Origin: Streptomyces sp. MBT53
GTDB taxonomy: Bacteria; Actinomycetota; Actinomycetes; Streptomycetales; Streptomycetaceae
Reading direction: 5' to 3'
NCBI RefSeq assembly: GCF_016654115.1
Contig: NZ_JAEQAZ010000052.1
Location: 1-49,582, forward strand
DNA: 49,582 bases
A program made the translations under genes and the position numbers. Positions 1-8,002 of this stretch are shown here, piece after piece. The notes under the pieces are model-generated. The model saw only the letters and a program-made list of their open reading frames with translations, searched no databases and was not told the origin of the DNA. Position 1 is the first letter of the stretch. Each line of letters starts with the position of its first letter.

Positions 1-49
1 AAGTGACACACTTTTTTGGAGCAGGTCCCCTCTGGAGGCGCCGGCGGCG

Positions 50-1175
50 CTACTTCCGGGGCACCCCCGAAGACCCCCGCACCATCAACTCCCCGCGAAC
101 CGTGGCGATCCCGCCCGGCGGCGGCTCCTCGCGCCCCATCGCGATCCGTCCGGCCCGCGCGCCCGCCTCCGACAGCGGCAACCGCACCGTCGTAAGAGAA
201 GGCACCGCGTCCACGCTGAACGGGAGATCGTCGAAGCCGGCGACCGAGACGTCCTCCGGGATGCGGCGGCCGGATTCGCGCAGGGCCGCGCACGCGCCCA
301 CCGCGACGGAGTCGTTCGCCGCGACCACGGCCGTCAAGCCGCGACCACGGCCGACGACCGCCGGTCCGGCTACGAGGCGACGCTCGAACTCCTGCGCCGC
401 GACCACGGCGTCGACGGCCGTGGTCGCGGCGCAGGAGTTCGAGCGTCGCCTCGTAGCCGGACCGGCGGTCGTAGCGGCCGTGCACGGTCCACCGCGGGTC
501 CTCCGCGATGCCGTGCGCGGCCAGCGCCTCGCGGTGGCCCTCCAGGCGGTGCCGGGTCGTGGTCCGTTCCTCCGGGCCCGCGATGTAGCCGAGGCGGCGG
601 TGGCCGAGGCCGATGAGGTGCTCGGTCAGTTCACGGCCGCCCCCGCGGTTGTCGAAGGTCAGCGCGAACGCCCCCGTGTCCGGCGCCGGCGGGCGCCCGC
701 ACAGCACCACGCGCGTCCCGGCCTCCCCGAGCTTCCGCAGCTTCGCCGCGACGGCGGCCGCGTGCGGCGCGTTCTCCATGGCGCCACCGGTCAGGACGAC
801 GGCCGCCGCCCGCTGCCGCTGCAGCAGGGTCAGATACGTCAGCTCGCGCTCCGGAGAGCCCCCTGTGTTGCACACCACAGCCAGCCGCTCCCCGCCCGCA
901 CGTCCGCCGGGCCCCCCGATCTCCGCCTGGATCGCGCTCGCCATGATCCCGAAGAAGGGGTCGGCGATGTCGTTGACCAGGATGCCGACGAGGTCGGAGG
1001 TGGCCGCCGCGAGCGCGCTCGCGGGACCGTTGAGGACGTAGTCCAGCTCGTCGACCGCGCGCAGCACCCGCTCGCGGGTGGTGGCCGCGACCGGGTAGTT
1101 GCCGTTCAGTACGCGCGACACCGTCGCGGGGGAGACCTGGGCGCGGGCCGCCACGTCCGCCAGGGTCACCGTCAT
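50..1175 (-). pseudogene. LacI-family transcriptional regulator, frameshifted by a 79-bp insertion
   Basis: From ATG 1175 (GGAGG 8 nt upstream) the frame encodes a LacI helix-turn-helix (TLADVAARAQVSPATVSRVL) and then the periplasmic-binding-protein-like sensor fold, up to about LLRRDHG near position 402. The next conserved block (TAVVAANDSVAVGACAAL, then VSVAGFDDLPFSV, ending at 50) lies in another frame. Removing 338-416 (79 nt, 3n+1) joins RRDHG directly to LTAVVAANDS in frame, so the gene was once intact. The shifted frame reads out of the window without a stop, so any product would have a scrambled C-terminal third and could not bind effector normally. The intact ancestor would have repressed the divergent sugar operon starting at 1403. 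A sequencing or assembly artefact at the palindrome cannot be excluded. Confidence 0.85.
354..472. repeat. Perfect 56-bp inverted repeat with 7-nt spacer
   Basis: Arms 354-409 and 417-472 are exact reverse complements around the spacer GTCGACG. The right arm (downstream in plus coordinates) is normal LacI coding sequence. The left arm is its inverted copy and makes up most of the 79-nt insertion 338-416. The motif CCGCGACCACGGCC occurs on both sides of the insertion (from about 319 and 339), giving the short homology a template switch would use. Confidence 0.9.
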
Positions 1176-1353
1176 GTCGTTCGTCCTCCGGTCGCGCATC
1201 TTGTCGTACGCCGTTGTGCATAGGTTGCTCAAAGGAAGCCCCCGTCCGAGCAGACGATAAGGCCATACACCCCTGTCGTTCGCCCCCTCGAACAACTCGA
1301 CCCCATCACGGTCTTGTACAGACCTATGTGCAAAGGCTAGCTTCTGCATATAT

Positions 1354-1367
1354 AGAAAGCGCTTGCT
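1354..1367. promoter_or_regulatory. Candidate LacI-family operator
   Basis: AGAAAGCGCTTGCT contains the palindrome AAGCGCTT with the central CG typical of LacI-family sites. It lies 36-49 bp before the GTG of the dehydrogenase, in the 227-bp gap between the divergent LacI gene and the operon. No other site of this type was noticed nearby. Confidence 0.5.
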
Positions 1368-1402
1368 GCGTTGTTGAGACGTATGCGGACGAAGGGGAAC
1401 AC

Positions 1403-2560
1403 GTGACACGCAAGACGGTGCGTATCGCCATGAACGGCGTGACCGGGCGAATGGGCTACCGACAGCACCTCGTCCGCTCGATCCTCGCACTGCGAGAGCA
1501 GGGTGGTCTAGACCTCGGCGACGGAACCGTGCTGTGGCCCGAACCGATCCTCGTCGGCCGCCGCGAGCACGCGCTGAAGGCGCTTGCCGAGCAGCACGGG
1601 CTCGACCCGGCGAACGTCTCCACGGACGTCGACGCGGTCCTCGCCGACCCGACCGTCGAGATCTACTTCGACGCCCAGGTCACCTCGGCCCGCGAGGAGG
1701 CGCTCAAGAAGGCGATCGCCGCGGGCAAGCACATCTACACCGAGAAGCCGACCGCGACCGGCCTCGACGGCGCCCTGGAGCTGGCCCGCCTCGCCGACGC
1801 GGCCGGCATCAAGCACGGCGTCGTCCAGGACAAGCTGTTCCTCCCGGGCCTGCTCAAGCTCAAGCGCCTCATCGACGGCGGCTTCTTCGGCCGGATCCTC
1901 TCCATCCGGGGCGAGTTCGGCTACTGGGTCTTCGAGGGCGACTGGCAGGCCGCCCAGCGCCCGTCGTGGAACTACCGCTCGGAGGACGGCGGCGGCATCG
2001 TCGTCGACATGTTCCCGCACTGGGAGTACGTCCTCCACGAGCTGTTCGGCCGCGTCAAGTCCGTCCAGGCCATCGCCACCACCCACATCCCGCAGCGCTG
2101 GGACGAGAACGGCAAGCCCTACGACGCCACCGCCGACGACGCCGCCTACGGCATCTTCGAACTCGACAGCGGAGCCATCGCCCAGATCAACTCCTCCTGG
2201 GCCGTCCGCGTCAACCGCGACGAACTCGTCGAGTTCCAGGTCGACGGCACGGAGGGTTCGGCGGTCGCGGGTCTGCGCAACTGCCGTGCCCAGCACCGCA
2301 GTTCCACCCCCAAGCCGGTGTGGAACCCCGACATCCCCGCCACCGAGGTCTTCCGCGACCAGTGGCAGGAGGTCCCCGACAACGCCGACTTCGACAACGG
2401 CTTCAAGGCGCAGTGGGAGCTCTTCCTCCGCCACGTCTACGCCGACGCCCCCTACCACTGGGACCTGCTGGCCGGCGCCCGCGGCGTCCAGCTCGCCGAG
2501 CTGGGCCTGAAGTCGTCCGCCGAGGGCCGCCGCCTCGACGTCCCGGAGATCTCGCTGTGA
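1403..2560 (+). CDS. Gfo/Idh/MocA-family oxidoreductase
   Basis: NAD(P)-dependent sugar or polyol dehydrogenase of about 385 residues. The N-terminal Rossmann domain begins TVRIAMNGVTGRMGY, a variant of the GxGxxG loop. The family's catalytic EKP motif is TEKPTA at about residues 113-118, and an acidic/His pair is in DMFPHW near 203-208. The C-terminal half is the usual beta-sheet dimerisation domain. The start is GTG 1403 with GAAGGGG upstream; an earlier in-frame methionine would run through the operator region. It is the first gene of a three-gene operon with 4-nt overlaps, so it probably performs the first oxidation of a sugar or cyclitol whose identity the sequence does not reveal. Confidence 0.85.
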   Translation: MTRKTVRIAMNGVTGRMGYRQHLVRSILALREQGGLDLGDGTVLWPEPILVGRREHALKALAEQHGLDPANVSTDVDAVLADPTVEIYFDAQVTSAREEALKKAIAAGKHIYTEKPTATGLDGALELARLADAAGIKHGVVQDKLFLPGLLKLKRLIDGGFFGRILSIRGEFGYWVFEGDWQAAQRPSWNYRSEDGGGIVVDMFPHWEYVLHELFGRVKSVQAIATTHIPQRWDENGKPYDATADDAAYGIFELDSGAIAQINSSWAVRVNRDELVEFQVDGTEGSAVAGLRNCRAQHRSSTPKPVWNPDIPATEVFRDQWQEVPDNADFDNGFKAQWELFLRHVYADAPYHWDLLAGARGVQLAELGLKSSAEGRRLDVPEISL

Positions 2561-3708
2561 CCATCCAACTCCCGGACACATCAGGGGCCTTGACGGCGTA
2601 CGAGCCCCGCTCCGAACCCCTCGCCGTCACCTCCGGCACCCCCTTCACCTCTCGTACGGTGTTCTCGGCGGCGCACGTCGTCGCGGACCCGTTCGCCGAC
2701 ACCAGCCCCGACTCGCCCGCCGCCGTCGACTGGGACGCCACCCTCGCCTTCCGCCGCCACCTCTGGTCCCACGGCCTCGGTGTCGCCGAGGCGATGGACA
2801 CCGCCCAGCGCGGCATGGGCCTGGACTGGGCGGGCGCGAGCGAGCTGATCCGCCGAAGTTCCGCAGAGGCCAAGGCAGTTGGCGGCCGTATCGCCTGCGG
2901 TGTCGGCACCGACCAGATCACCGGCGGCACCCTGGCCGACGTACAGGCCGCGTACGAGGAGCAGTTGGCCCTCGTCGAGGAGTCGGGCGCGCAGGCCATC
3001 CTGATGGCCTCGCGGGCGCTCGCGGCCGTCGCGAAGGGCCCCGAGGACTACCTCGAGGTCTACGGCCATCTCCTCCGCCAGGCCACCGAACCCGTCGTCC
3101 TGCACTGGCTGGGCCCGATGTTCGACCCGGCGCTGGAAGGCTACTGGGGCTCGTCGAACCTCGACACGGCCACCGACACGTTCCTCGAAGTCATCGCGGC
3201 CCACCCCGACAAGGTGGACGGCATCAAGGTGTCGCTCCTGGAGGCTCAGCGGGAGATCGACATCCGGCGCCGACTGCCCCAGGGCGTCCGCTGCTACACA
3301 GGCGACGACTTCAACTACCCCGAGCTGATCGCGGGCGACGACCAGGGCTTCAGTCACGCCCTGCTCGGCATCTTCGACCCGCTCGGCCCGCTGGCGGCGG
3401 AGGCGGTCCGCGTCCTGGACACCGGGAACACTGCAGGCTTCCGCGAACTCCTTGACCCCACCGTCGAGTTGTCCCGCCACCTCTTCCAGACCCCGACCCG
3501 CTTCTACAAGACGGGCGTGGTCTTCCTGGCCTGGCTCGCGGGCCACCAGTCGCACTTCACTATGGTCGGCGGCCTCCAATCCGCCCGCTCCCTCCCGCAC
3601 TTCGCCCACGCCTACCGACTCGCCGACGGCCTGGGCCTGTTCCCCGACCCGAAGCTCGCGGAGGAACGGATGAAGAACCTGCTGTCCCTGTACGGAGTGA
3701 CCCAGTGA
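2557..3708 (+). CDS. DUF993 family protein, dihydrodipicolinate-synthase-like TIM barrel
   Basis: Protein of about 383 residues recognised as DUF993, usually annotated as a dihydrodipicolinate synthase family member. Visible features include VDWDATLAFRRHLWSHGLG near the N-terminus, the turn GMGLDWAG, LHWLGPMFDPALEGYWG and DGIKVSLL. The lysine in DGIKVSLL sits on a barrel strand where the DHDPS Schiff-base lysine would lie; that assignment is inference. It starts at GTG 2557, overlapping the previous stop by 4 nt, and overlaps the next gene by 4 nt. The context suggests a retro-aldol or dehydratase step on the product of the neighbouring dehydrogenase and isomerase. The substrate is unknown. 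Confidence 0.75.
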   Translation: MTIQLPDTSGALTAYEPRSEPLAVTSGTPFTSRTVFSAAHVVADPFADTSPDSPAAVDWDATLAFRRHLWSHGLGVAEAMDTAQRGMGLDWAGASELIRRSSAEAKAVGGRIACGVGTDQITGGTLADVQAAYEEQLALVEESGAQAILMASRALAAVAKGPEDYLEVYGHLLRQATEPVVLHWLGPMFDPALEGYWGSSNLDTATDTFLEVIAAHPDKVDGIKVSLLEAQREIDIRRRLPQGVRCYTGDDFNYPELIAGDDQGFSHALLGIFDPLGPLAAEAVRVLDTGNTAGFRELLDPTVELSRHLFQTPTRFYKTGVVFLAWLAGHQSHFTMVGGLQSARSLPHFAHAYRLADGLGLFPDPKLAEERMKNLLSLYGVTQ

Positions 3709-4544
3709 GCGCCGCCGACCTCTCCCGCTTCTCCATCAACCAGATGACGGTGAAGCAGCTGAGCATGCCCGAACTGGTCGACGCCTGCCTGGAGTTGGGC
3801 GTCCCCGGCGTCGGCCTGTGGCGCGAGCCGGTCCAGTCGTACGGCCTGGACGCCACCGCGAAGCTGGTCCGCGACGCGGGCCTCACGGTGACAACGTTGT
3901 GCAGGGGCGGCTTCTTCACGGCGCTCGACCCGGCCGAACGCGCCGCCGCCCTGGACGACAACCGCAAGGCGGTCGACGAGGCCGCCACGCTGGGCACGGA
4001 CACCCTCGTCCTGGTGTCGGGCGGTCTCCCGGCCGGCTCCAAGGATCTGCACGGCGCGCGCGAGCGGATCGCCGACGCGCTGGGCGAGTTGGGGCCCTAC
4101 GCCGAGGAGCGGGGCGTACGGCTGGCCATCGAGCCGCTGCACCCCATGTTCGCCTCCGACCGCTGCGTGGTCTCCACGCTCACCCAGGCCCTCGACCTCG
4201 CCGAGCGCTTCCCTGCGCAGCAGGTCGGCGTCACGGTCGACACGTACCACATCTGGTGGGACGACCAGGCTCCGGCGCAGATCGCCAGGGCGGGCGCGGG
4301 CGGCCGTATCCACACCTTCCAACTCGCCGACTGGACCACCCCGTTGCCCGAGGGCGTCCTCAACGGACGCGGACAGATCGGGGACGGCGCGATCGACATG
4401 CGGGAGTGGAAGTCGTACGTCGAGGCCGCCGGATACACCGGCCCGATCGAGGTCGAGCTGTTCAACGACGGCCTGTGGGCACGGGACGGCCGCGAGGTCC
4501 TGGCGGAGACGGCGGCGCGGTTCGTGGAACACACGGCGGACTGA
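3705..4544 (+). CDS. Sugar phosphate isomerase/epimerase (xylose-isomerase-like TIM barrel)
   Basis: Protein of 279 residues of the AP-endonuclease-2/xylose isomerase-like barrel family. Probable metal ligands lie in AIEPLHPM (Glu, His), VTVDTYHIWW (Asp, His), HTFQLADW and IEVELFND (Glu). It starts at GTG 3705, overlapping the DUF993 stop by 4 nt, and is the last gene of the operon before a long hairpin. It probably isomerises or epimerises a keto-sugar or inosose intermediate. Members act on many polyols, so the substrate cannot be read from sequence. Confidence 0.8.
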   Translation: MSAADLSRFSINQMTVKQLSMPELVDACLELGVPGVGLWREPVQSYGLDATAKLVRDAGLTVTTLCRGGFFTALDPAERAAALDDNRKAVDEAATLGTDTLVLVSGGLPAGSKDLHGARERIADALGELGPYAEERGVRLAIEPLHPMFASDRCVVSTLTQALDLAERFPAQQVGVTVDTYHIWWDDQAPAQIARAGAGGRIHTFQLADWTTPLPEGVLNGRGQIGDGAIDMREWKSYVEAAGYTGPIEVELFNDGLWARDGREVLAETAARFVEHTAD

Positions 4545-4553
4545 CGGGTCCGT

Positions 4554-4619
4554 GGCCTGCCCCGCTCCGCTCCGGCGGGGTGGGGCGGTTCCGTTGGCCG
4601 GAACGGGGCGGGACAGGCC
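4554..4619 (+). terminator. Long imperfect hairpin after the three-gene sugar operon
   Basis: Arms 4554-4575 and 4598-4619 pair over 22 bp with three mismatches around a 22-nt loop. It begins 10 nt after the isomerase stop and has no U tract, which is common for Streptomyces terminators. Confidence 0.6.
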
Positions 4620-4703
4620 ACTCGCGGCACGTACACACTGCCCGCGGACGGTCCGGCATCGCGGGGGCACGGAGCCGTCGCGGCCGTCCGACGGGGGGAT
4701 GAG

Positions 4704-5228
4704 ATGGCCGTTTCCAGTATCTGCAGACGCGCGGGGGCGCTCCTGGCGCTCCTGGCGGTCGTGGTGATCGGCGGCGCGGGCACCGCCAGCGCCCAACCGG
4801 CCGGTTCGGCGCTGGCCGGCGCGTACTTCAAGGTGGTCAACCAGAACAGCGGCAAGTGCCTGGACGTCAGGCGCGAGGACCCCAAACCGCTGGCCGGGGT
4901 CCAGCAGTACAGGTGCACCGGAACGGACAACCAGCTGTGGACGGCGGTGTCCACCGGCGACGGCTACTCCTACCTGGTGAGCAAGGAAAGCGGCCTGTGC
5001 ATGCAGCCCTTCCTGTTCACCGTCACCGTGGTGAACACCTGCAGCGGAGCGACCGGCCAGCAGTGGCGGGCGGTACCCGCCGGGTTCGAGTGGAACGAGC
5101 TCCGGTCGCGGCTCCTCGACCAGCAGTGCCTGTGGGTGGTGAGCTCCAGCGTGGCCGATTCCGTGGCGACCAGACTGGCGGCCTGTGACGGCAGCGCCGC
5201 CCAGCATTGGCAGTTCGTCACCGTCTGA
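4704..5228 (+). CDS. Secreted ricin B-type lectin domain protein (RICIN)
   Basis: A 174-residue protein with a classic signal peptide: SICRRAG, then the hydrophobic stretch ALLALLAVVVIGGAG, then a TASAQ cleavage site near residue 31. The mature part is one beta-trefoil lectin domain with three QxW-type repeats ending in DNQLW, GQQW and AQHW, and with paired cysteines (GKCLDV, YRCTG, GLCMQP, NTCSG, QQCLWV, AACDG). There is no catalytic domain, so it is likely a free extracellular carbohydrate-binding protein. The ATG at 4704 follows a GGGGGGATGAG stretch. It is a single gene between two hairpin terminators. Confidence 0.8.
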   Translation: MAVSSICRRAGALLALLAVVVIGGAGTASAQPAGSALAGAYFKVVNQNSGKCLDVRREDPKPLAGVQQYRCTGTDNQLWTAVSTGDGYSYLVSKESGLCMQPFLFTVTVVNTCSGATGQQWRAVPAGFEWNELRSRLLDQQCLWVVSSSVADSVATRLAACDGSAAQHWQFVTV

Positions 5229-5233
5229 GAGTT

Positions 5234-5270
5234 CTGCCCCGCATCGGAGATTCGTCCGGCGGGGCAGTTT
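5234..5270 (+). terminator. Rho-independent terminator of the lectin gene
   Basis: CTGCCCCGC (5234-5242) pairs with GCGGGGCAG (5259-5267) around a 16-nt loop and is followed by TTT. It starts 5 nt after the stop codon. Confidence 0.75.
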
Positions 5271-5552
5271 CATGTCCGGCGGCGGAATGTGAGAGTCGCC
5301 TTCACACAGGTCTCTTTAATAAATGCAGATCACGGCGTGTGTAATGGCCGCAATTCCTGTGACTGAGCTGTCGATTCTTCTTTTTCGGAGCCTTCCGGAA
5401 CCGTATCTCCCCAGGTCGTGTCTATAGGATCGTGCTCGCCGCGAGGCCGGGAGAAATCCCGGAAACGCGGTGGGCCGGGCTTTCTCTCGCATGAGAGAAG
5501 TCTGAGAGCCGCATAAGAGAAGTAATTCTCGGAATCGAACAAGGAGTTATCT
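5271..5552 (+). promoter_or_regulatory. Promoter/leader region of the small secreted protein, with two stem-loops
   Basis: This stretch is markedly more AT-rich than its surroundings and has no convincing ORF. Near the gene it can fold TTCTCTC-GCAT-GAGAGAA (5482-5499), then GAGAA-GTAA-TTCTC (5517-5530), just before the AAGGAG ribosome site at 5541. The two hairpins share the GAGA/TCTC element and could form alternative pairings. I cannot place the -10 and -35 boxes with confidence. Confidence 0.45.
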
Positions 5553-5909
5553 GTGAACGTGCGTATCGCCGCCGTCTCCCTGGCTTCCGCCGCGCTCGTC
5601 GCCGCCGGTGCCACCGCCGCCGTCGCCGCGCCCGCCCCGGCGCCGAGCATCACGCTCAAGGCCAACCGCACCACCGTGAAGCTCGGCGACGTGGTGACCT
5701 TCACCGGCAAGTCCGCCGGTCTGAAGGAGGGCTCCAAGGTGACCCTCCAGGTCAAGTCCGGCGCGAGCTGGAAGTCCCTGCCCGTGACCGCCAAGGTCAA
5801 CCACAGCGCCTACAAGCTGACCGACAAGTTCCAGAAGAAGGGCGTCTCGGTCCTGCGCGTCAAGGACGGAGCCACCGTCTCCAAGGCGGTCTCGGTCACC
5901 GTCCGCTGA
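5553..5909 (+). CDS. Small secreted protein, probable Ig-like beta domain
   Basis: A 118-residue protein with a signal peptide (MNVRIAAVSLASAALVAAG, cleavage near AVAAPAPAP, about residue 26-30). The mature part of about 90 residues alternates beta strands: SITLKANRTTVKLGDVVTF, KSAGLKEGSKVTLQVKSG and VSVLRVKDGATVSKAVSVTV. This resembles the Ig-like or Big-type folds seen in Streptomyces exported proteins. There are no cysteines and no catalytic motif. It starts at GTG 5553 with AAGGAG 7-8 nt upstream. The function is unknown. Confidence 0.75.
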   Translation: MNVRIAAVSLASAALVAAGATAAVAAPAPAPSITLKANRTTVKLGDVVTFTGKSAGLKEGSKVTLQVKSGASWKSLPVTAKVNHSAYKLTDKFQKKGVSVLRVKDGATVSKAVSVTVR

Positions 5910-5953
5910 CGTCGGCCGCCCCGCGCCGAAACACCCCTGAAGTACCCCTGAGC

Positions 5954-5988
5954 CCTGCCCCACCCCGTCCGATCCGGGGTGGGGCAGG
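5954..5988. terminator. Bidirectional terminator between convergent genes
   Basis: A perfect 14-bp stem (5954-5967 with 5975-5988) around the loop TCCGATC lies between the plus-strand secreted protein (stop 5909) and the minus-strand DUF937 gene (stop 6033). It could serve both. Confidence 0.8.
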
Positions 5989-6032
5989 AGGTCAGGAGTA
6001 TGCCGTACCCGCCCGGCCCGCACCCGCAGGGC

Positions 6033-6413
6033 CTACTTCTTCTTCGCCGCCCGCTTCGTCAGCACCGTCAGCACCACCGGGATCAGCATCTCGACGACCC
6101 GGGCCACGGTCGCCGGCGGCAGGCCCGTCTTCTTGGCCACCGCGTCCGCCACCGGCTTGGCCGCCTTGGCCAGCACCCCGGCCATCAGCCCACCGGTCGC
6201 GAAACCGCCCAGCGTGGCCACGCCCTGGAGCGGAGCCTCCTGGGGTGTCTCGACGGTCGCCGCCTCGCCGGACAGTGCCGAGACCGTCGTACCGACGACC
6301 TCCCTGGCGCCCGCCTCGTCCGTCCCCAGCAGGCCCGCGATCTCCTGGACCTTGTCGCCGCCCAGTTCGTCGAGGACGGCGCCCTGGAAGGCCGTAGCAG
6401 AGTCTTCGCTCAT
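6033..6413 (-). CDS. DUF937-type protein
   Basis: A 126-residue protein beginning MSEDSATAFQGAVLDELGGD. The N-terminal half (VQEIAGLLGTDEAGAREVV) resembles DUF937 helices. The middle is Gly/Ala-rich (LGGFATGGLMAGVLAKAAK), and the C-terminus is hydrophobic with a basic end (VVEMLIPVVLTVLTKRAAKKK). The start at 6413 was chosen over one 12 codons upstream because the upstream codons (PMNRGRRSVSG) do not look like family sequence; the ribosome site is weak in either case. Function is unknown and it has no obvious operon partner. Confidence 0.65.
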   Translation of the reverse strand: MSEDSATAFQGAVLDELGGDKVQEIAGLLGTDEAGAREVVGTTVSALSGEAATVETPQEAPLQGVATLGGFATGGLMAGVLAKAAKPVADAVAKKTGLPPATVARVVEMLIPVVLTVLTKRAAKKK

Positions 6414-6666
6414 GCCTGAAACGCTACGTCTGCCCCGATTCATCGGCACCTGGAGACCGGCCGGCAGCCGTCCGGAAGCCGTTTTGAAAAATTCTCAAGA
6501 CGGCGTACAACCCTCCCCGCAGTCCGCGGGTCCTACTTGGCATCAGGACTCTTGGAGGGGGATCTGGGGGGATCTTGAGGGGTCCTGATGTTGGAGGGGA
6601 ATAGCCGAGGGGGCTTGGTCGACGGACCGGGCCCCCTCGAATGTGTCCCGGCCCGGCCCCCTGGTT

Positions 6667-7056
6667 TCAGAAGAACACCCCGCACCGCAGCAGCACATTC
6701 GCGTACGGCCGCGCCTCGCCCGTCCTGACGATCAGCCGCGCGCCCGCCGACAGCTCCTTGAGCTGCTCGTGGGAGACGAGGTCCAGGTCGGGGAAGCGCG
6801 CGTCGAGGAGGGCGGTGGCGGCCCGGTTGGCGCCGCGTATCTCACGTGCCGCCGTCGCGCCCTCCACCACCAGCTCGGCCAGCAGCCCGTCCAGCACCTC
6901 CGCGAAGGACGGCACCCCGGCCCGGAACGCCAGGTCCACCACCCGGGGCCCGGCCGGGATCGGCATCCCGGCGTCGCACACCAGCACCCCGTCCCCGTGC
7001 CCCAACTCGGCCAGCGCACCGGAGAGATGACGGTTGAGGATTCCTGCCTTCTTCAC
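6667..7056 (-). CDS. rbsD: D-ribose pyranase
   Basis: A 129-residue RbsD/FucU-family mutarotase converting beta-pyranose to beta-furanose ribose so ribokinase can use it. It starts VKKAGILNRHLSGALAELGHGD, with the catalytic histidine in the NRHLS/LGHGD region, and contains CDAGMPIP. It ends with RTGEARPYANVLLRCGVFF, the family C-terminus that closes the active site. The GTG start overlaps the rbsK stop by 4 nt. It is the last gene of the ribose operon. Confidence 0.93.
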   Translation of the reverse strand: MKKAGILNRHLSGALAELGHGDGVLVCDAGMPIPAGPRVVDLAFRAGVPSFAEVLDGLLAELVVEGATAAREIRGANRAATALLDARFPDLDLVSHEQLKELSAGARLIVRTGEARPYANVLLRCGVFF

Positions 7057-7955
7057 AGCGCGGCGACCTCGTCCGCCGTCGGGAAGGACTCCTGCGCGCC
7101 CTTCCTGGTGACGGCCACCGCCCCGACCCGCGCCGCGTACGCCGCGGCCTCGGCGAGGGACGAACCCGTACCCAGCTTCCAGGCCAGCGCTGCCGTGAAG
7201 GCATCGCCCGCGCCCGTCGTGTCCACGGCGTCCACCTTCACGGACGGCACCCGGGTGACCCCGTCCTTGGAGGCCACCAGCGCGCCCTCCGCACCCAGCG
7301 TCACGACGACCGAACGCGGCCCCTTCGCCAGCAGGATCCGCGCCCAGTCCTCGGGCCGTTCGCTCACACACGCGTCCCCGAGGATCACCCGCGCCTCGTG
7401 CTCGTTGACGATCAACGGGTCGCAGGCGGCCAGGACTTCGGAGGGGATTGGCCGGGGCGGCGACGGGTTCAGCACGAACCGGCTGTCGGGCGCCAGACTC
7501 CGTACGACCTCCACGACCGTCTCCAGCGGGATCTCCAGCTGTACGGAGACCACGCGGGAGGCGTGGAAGAGGCAGGCGGCGGCCTGGATGTCGACCGGGA
7601 ACAGCTTCCCGTTGGCCCCCGGTGACACGACGATGCTGTTGTCGCCGGACGGATCCACCGTGATCAGCGCGACCCCGGTCGGCGCCCCGCCCACCAGCAC
7701 GCCCACCGTGTCGACCCCGGCCGCCCGCTGCGAGTCGAGCAGCAGCCTGCCGTACGCGTCGTCGCCGACCCGGGCCAGCAGGACCGTACTGGCACCCAGC
7801 CGGGCGGCCGCGACCGCCTGGTTGGCGCCCTTGCCGCCGGGGTGCACGGCCAGGTCGGAACCGAGGACCGTCTCGCCGGCGCCCGGCCGCCGCTCGACGT
7901 CGATCACGAGATCGGCGTTGGCCGATCCGACGACCAGGAGGTCGTAGTCGTACAT
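7053..7955 (-). CDS. rbsK: Ribokinase
   Basis: A 300-residue PfkB-family kinase phosphorylating D-ribose to ribose 5-phosphate. The N-terminal signature is VVGSANADLVIDV with HPGGKGANQAVAAARLG. The C-terminal signature DTTGAGDAFTAALA carries the catalytic Asp and the anion hole. The ATG at 7955 has GGGGAG 9 nt upstream; an in-frame GTG at 7970 overlaps that ribosome site and is less likely. It lies between the rbsCB fusion and rbsD. Confidence 0.93.
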   Translation of the reverse strand: MYDYDLLVVGSANADLVIDVERRPGAGETVLGSDLAVHPGGKGANQAVAAARLGASTVLLARVGDDAYGRLLLDSQRAAGVDTVGVLVGGAPTGVALITVDPSGDNSIVVSPGANGKLFPVDIQAAACLFHASRVVSVQLEIPLETVVEVVRSLAPDSRFVLNPSPPRPIPSEVLAACDPLIVNEHEARVILGDACVSERPEDWARILLAKGPRSVVVTLGAEGALVASKDGVTRVPSVKVDAVDTTGAGDAFTAALAWKLGTGSSLAEAAAYAARVGAVAVTRKGAQESFPTADEVAAL

Positions 7956-8002
7956 GAAGTGACTCCCCACAGTGGTGACTTGGTGTGGTGACCGGTCCGC
8001 TG

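Noticed and set aside
3..1223. Long plus-strand reading frame opposite the LacI gene
   Set aside because: Arg/Pro/Ala-rich low-complexity translation typical of the antisense of high-GC genes; the minus strand carries clear LacI motifs.
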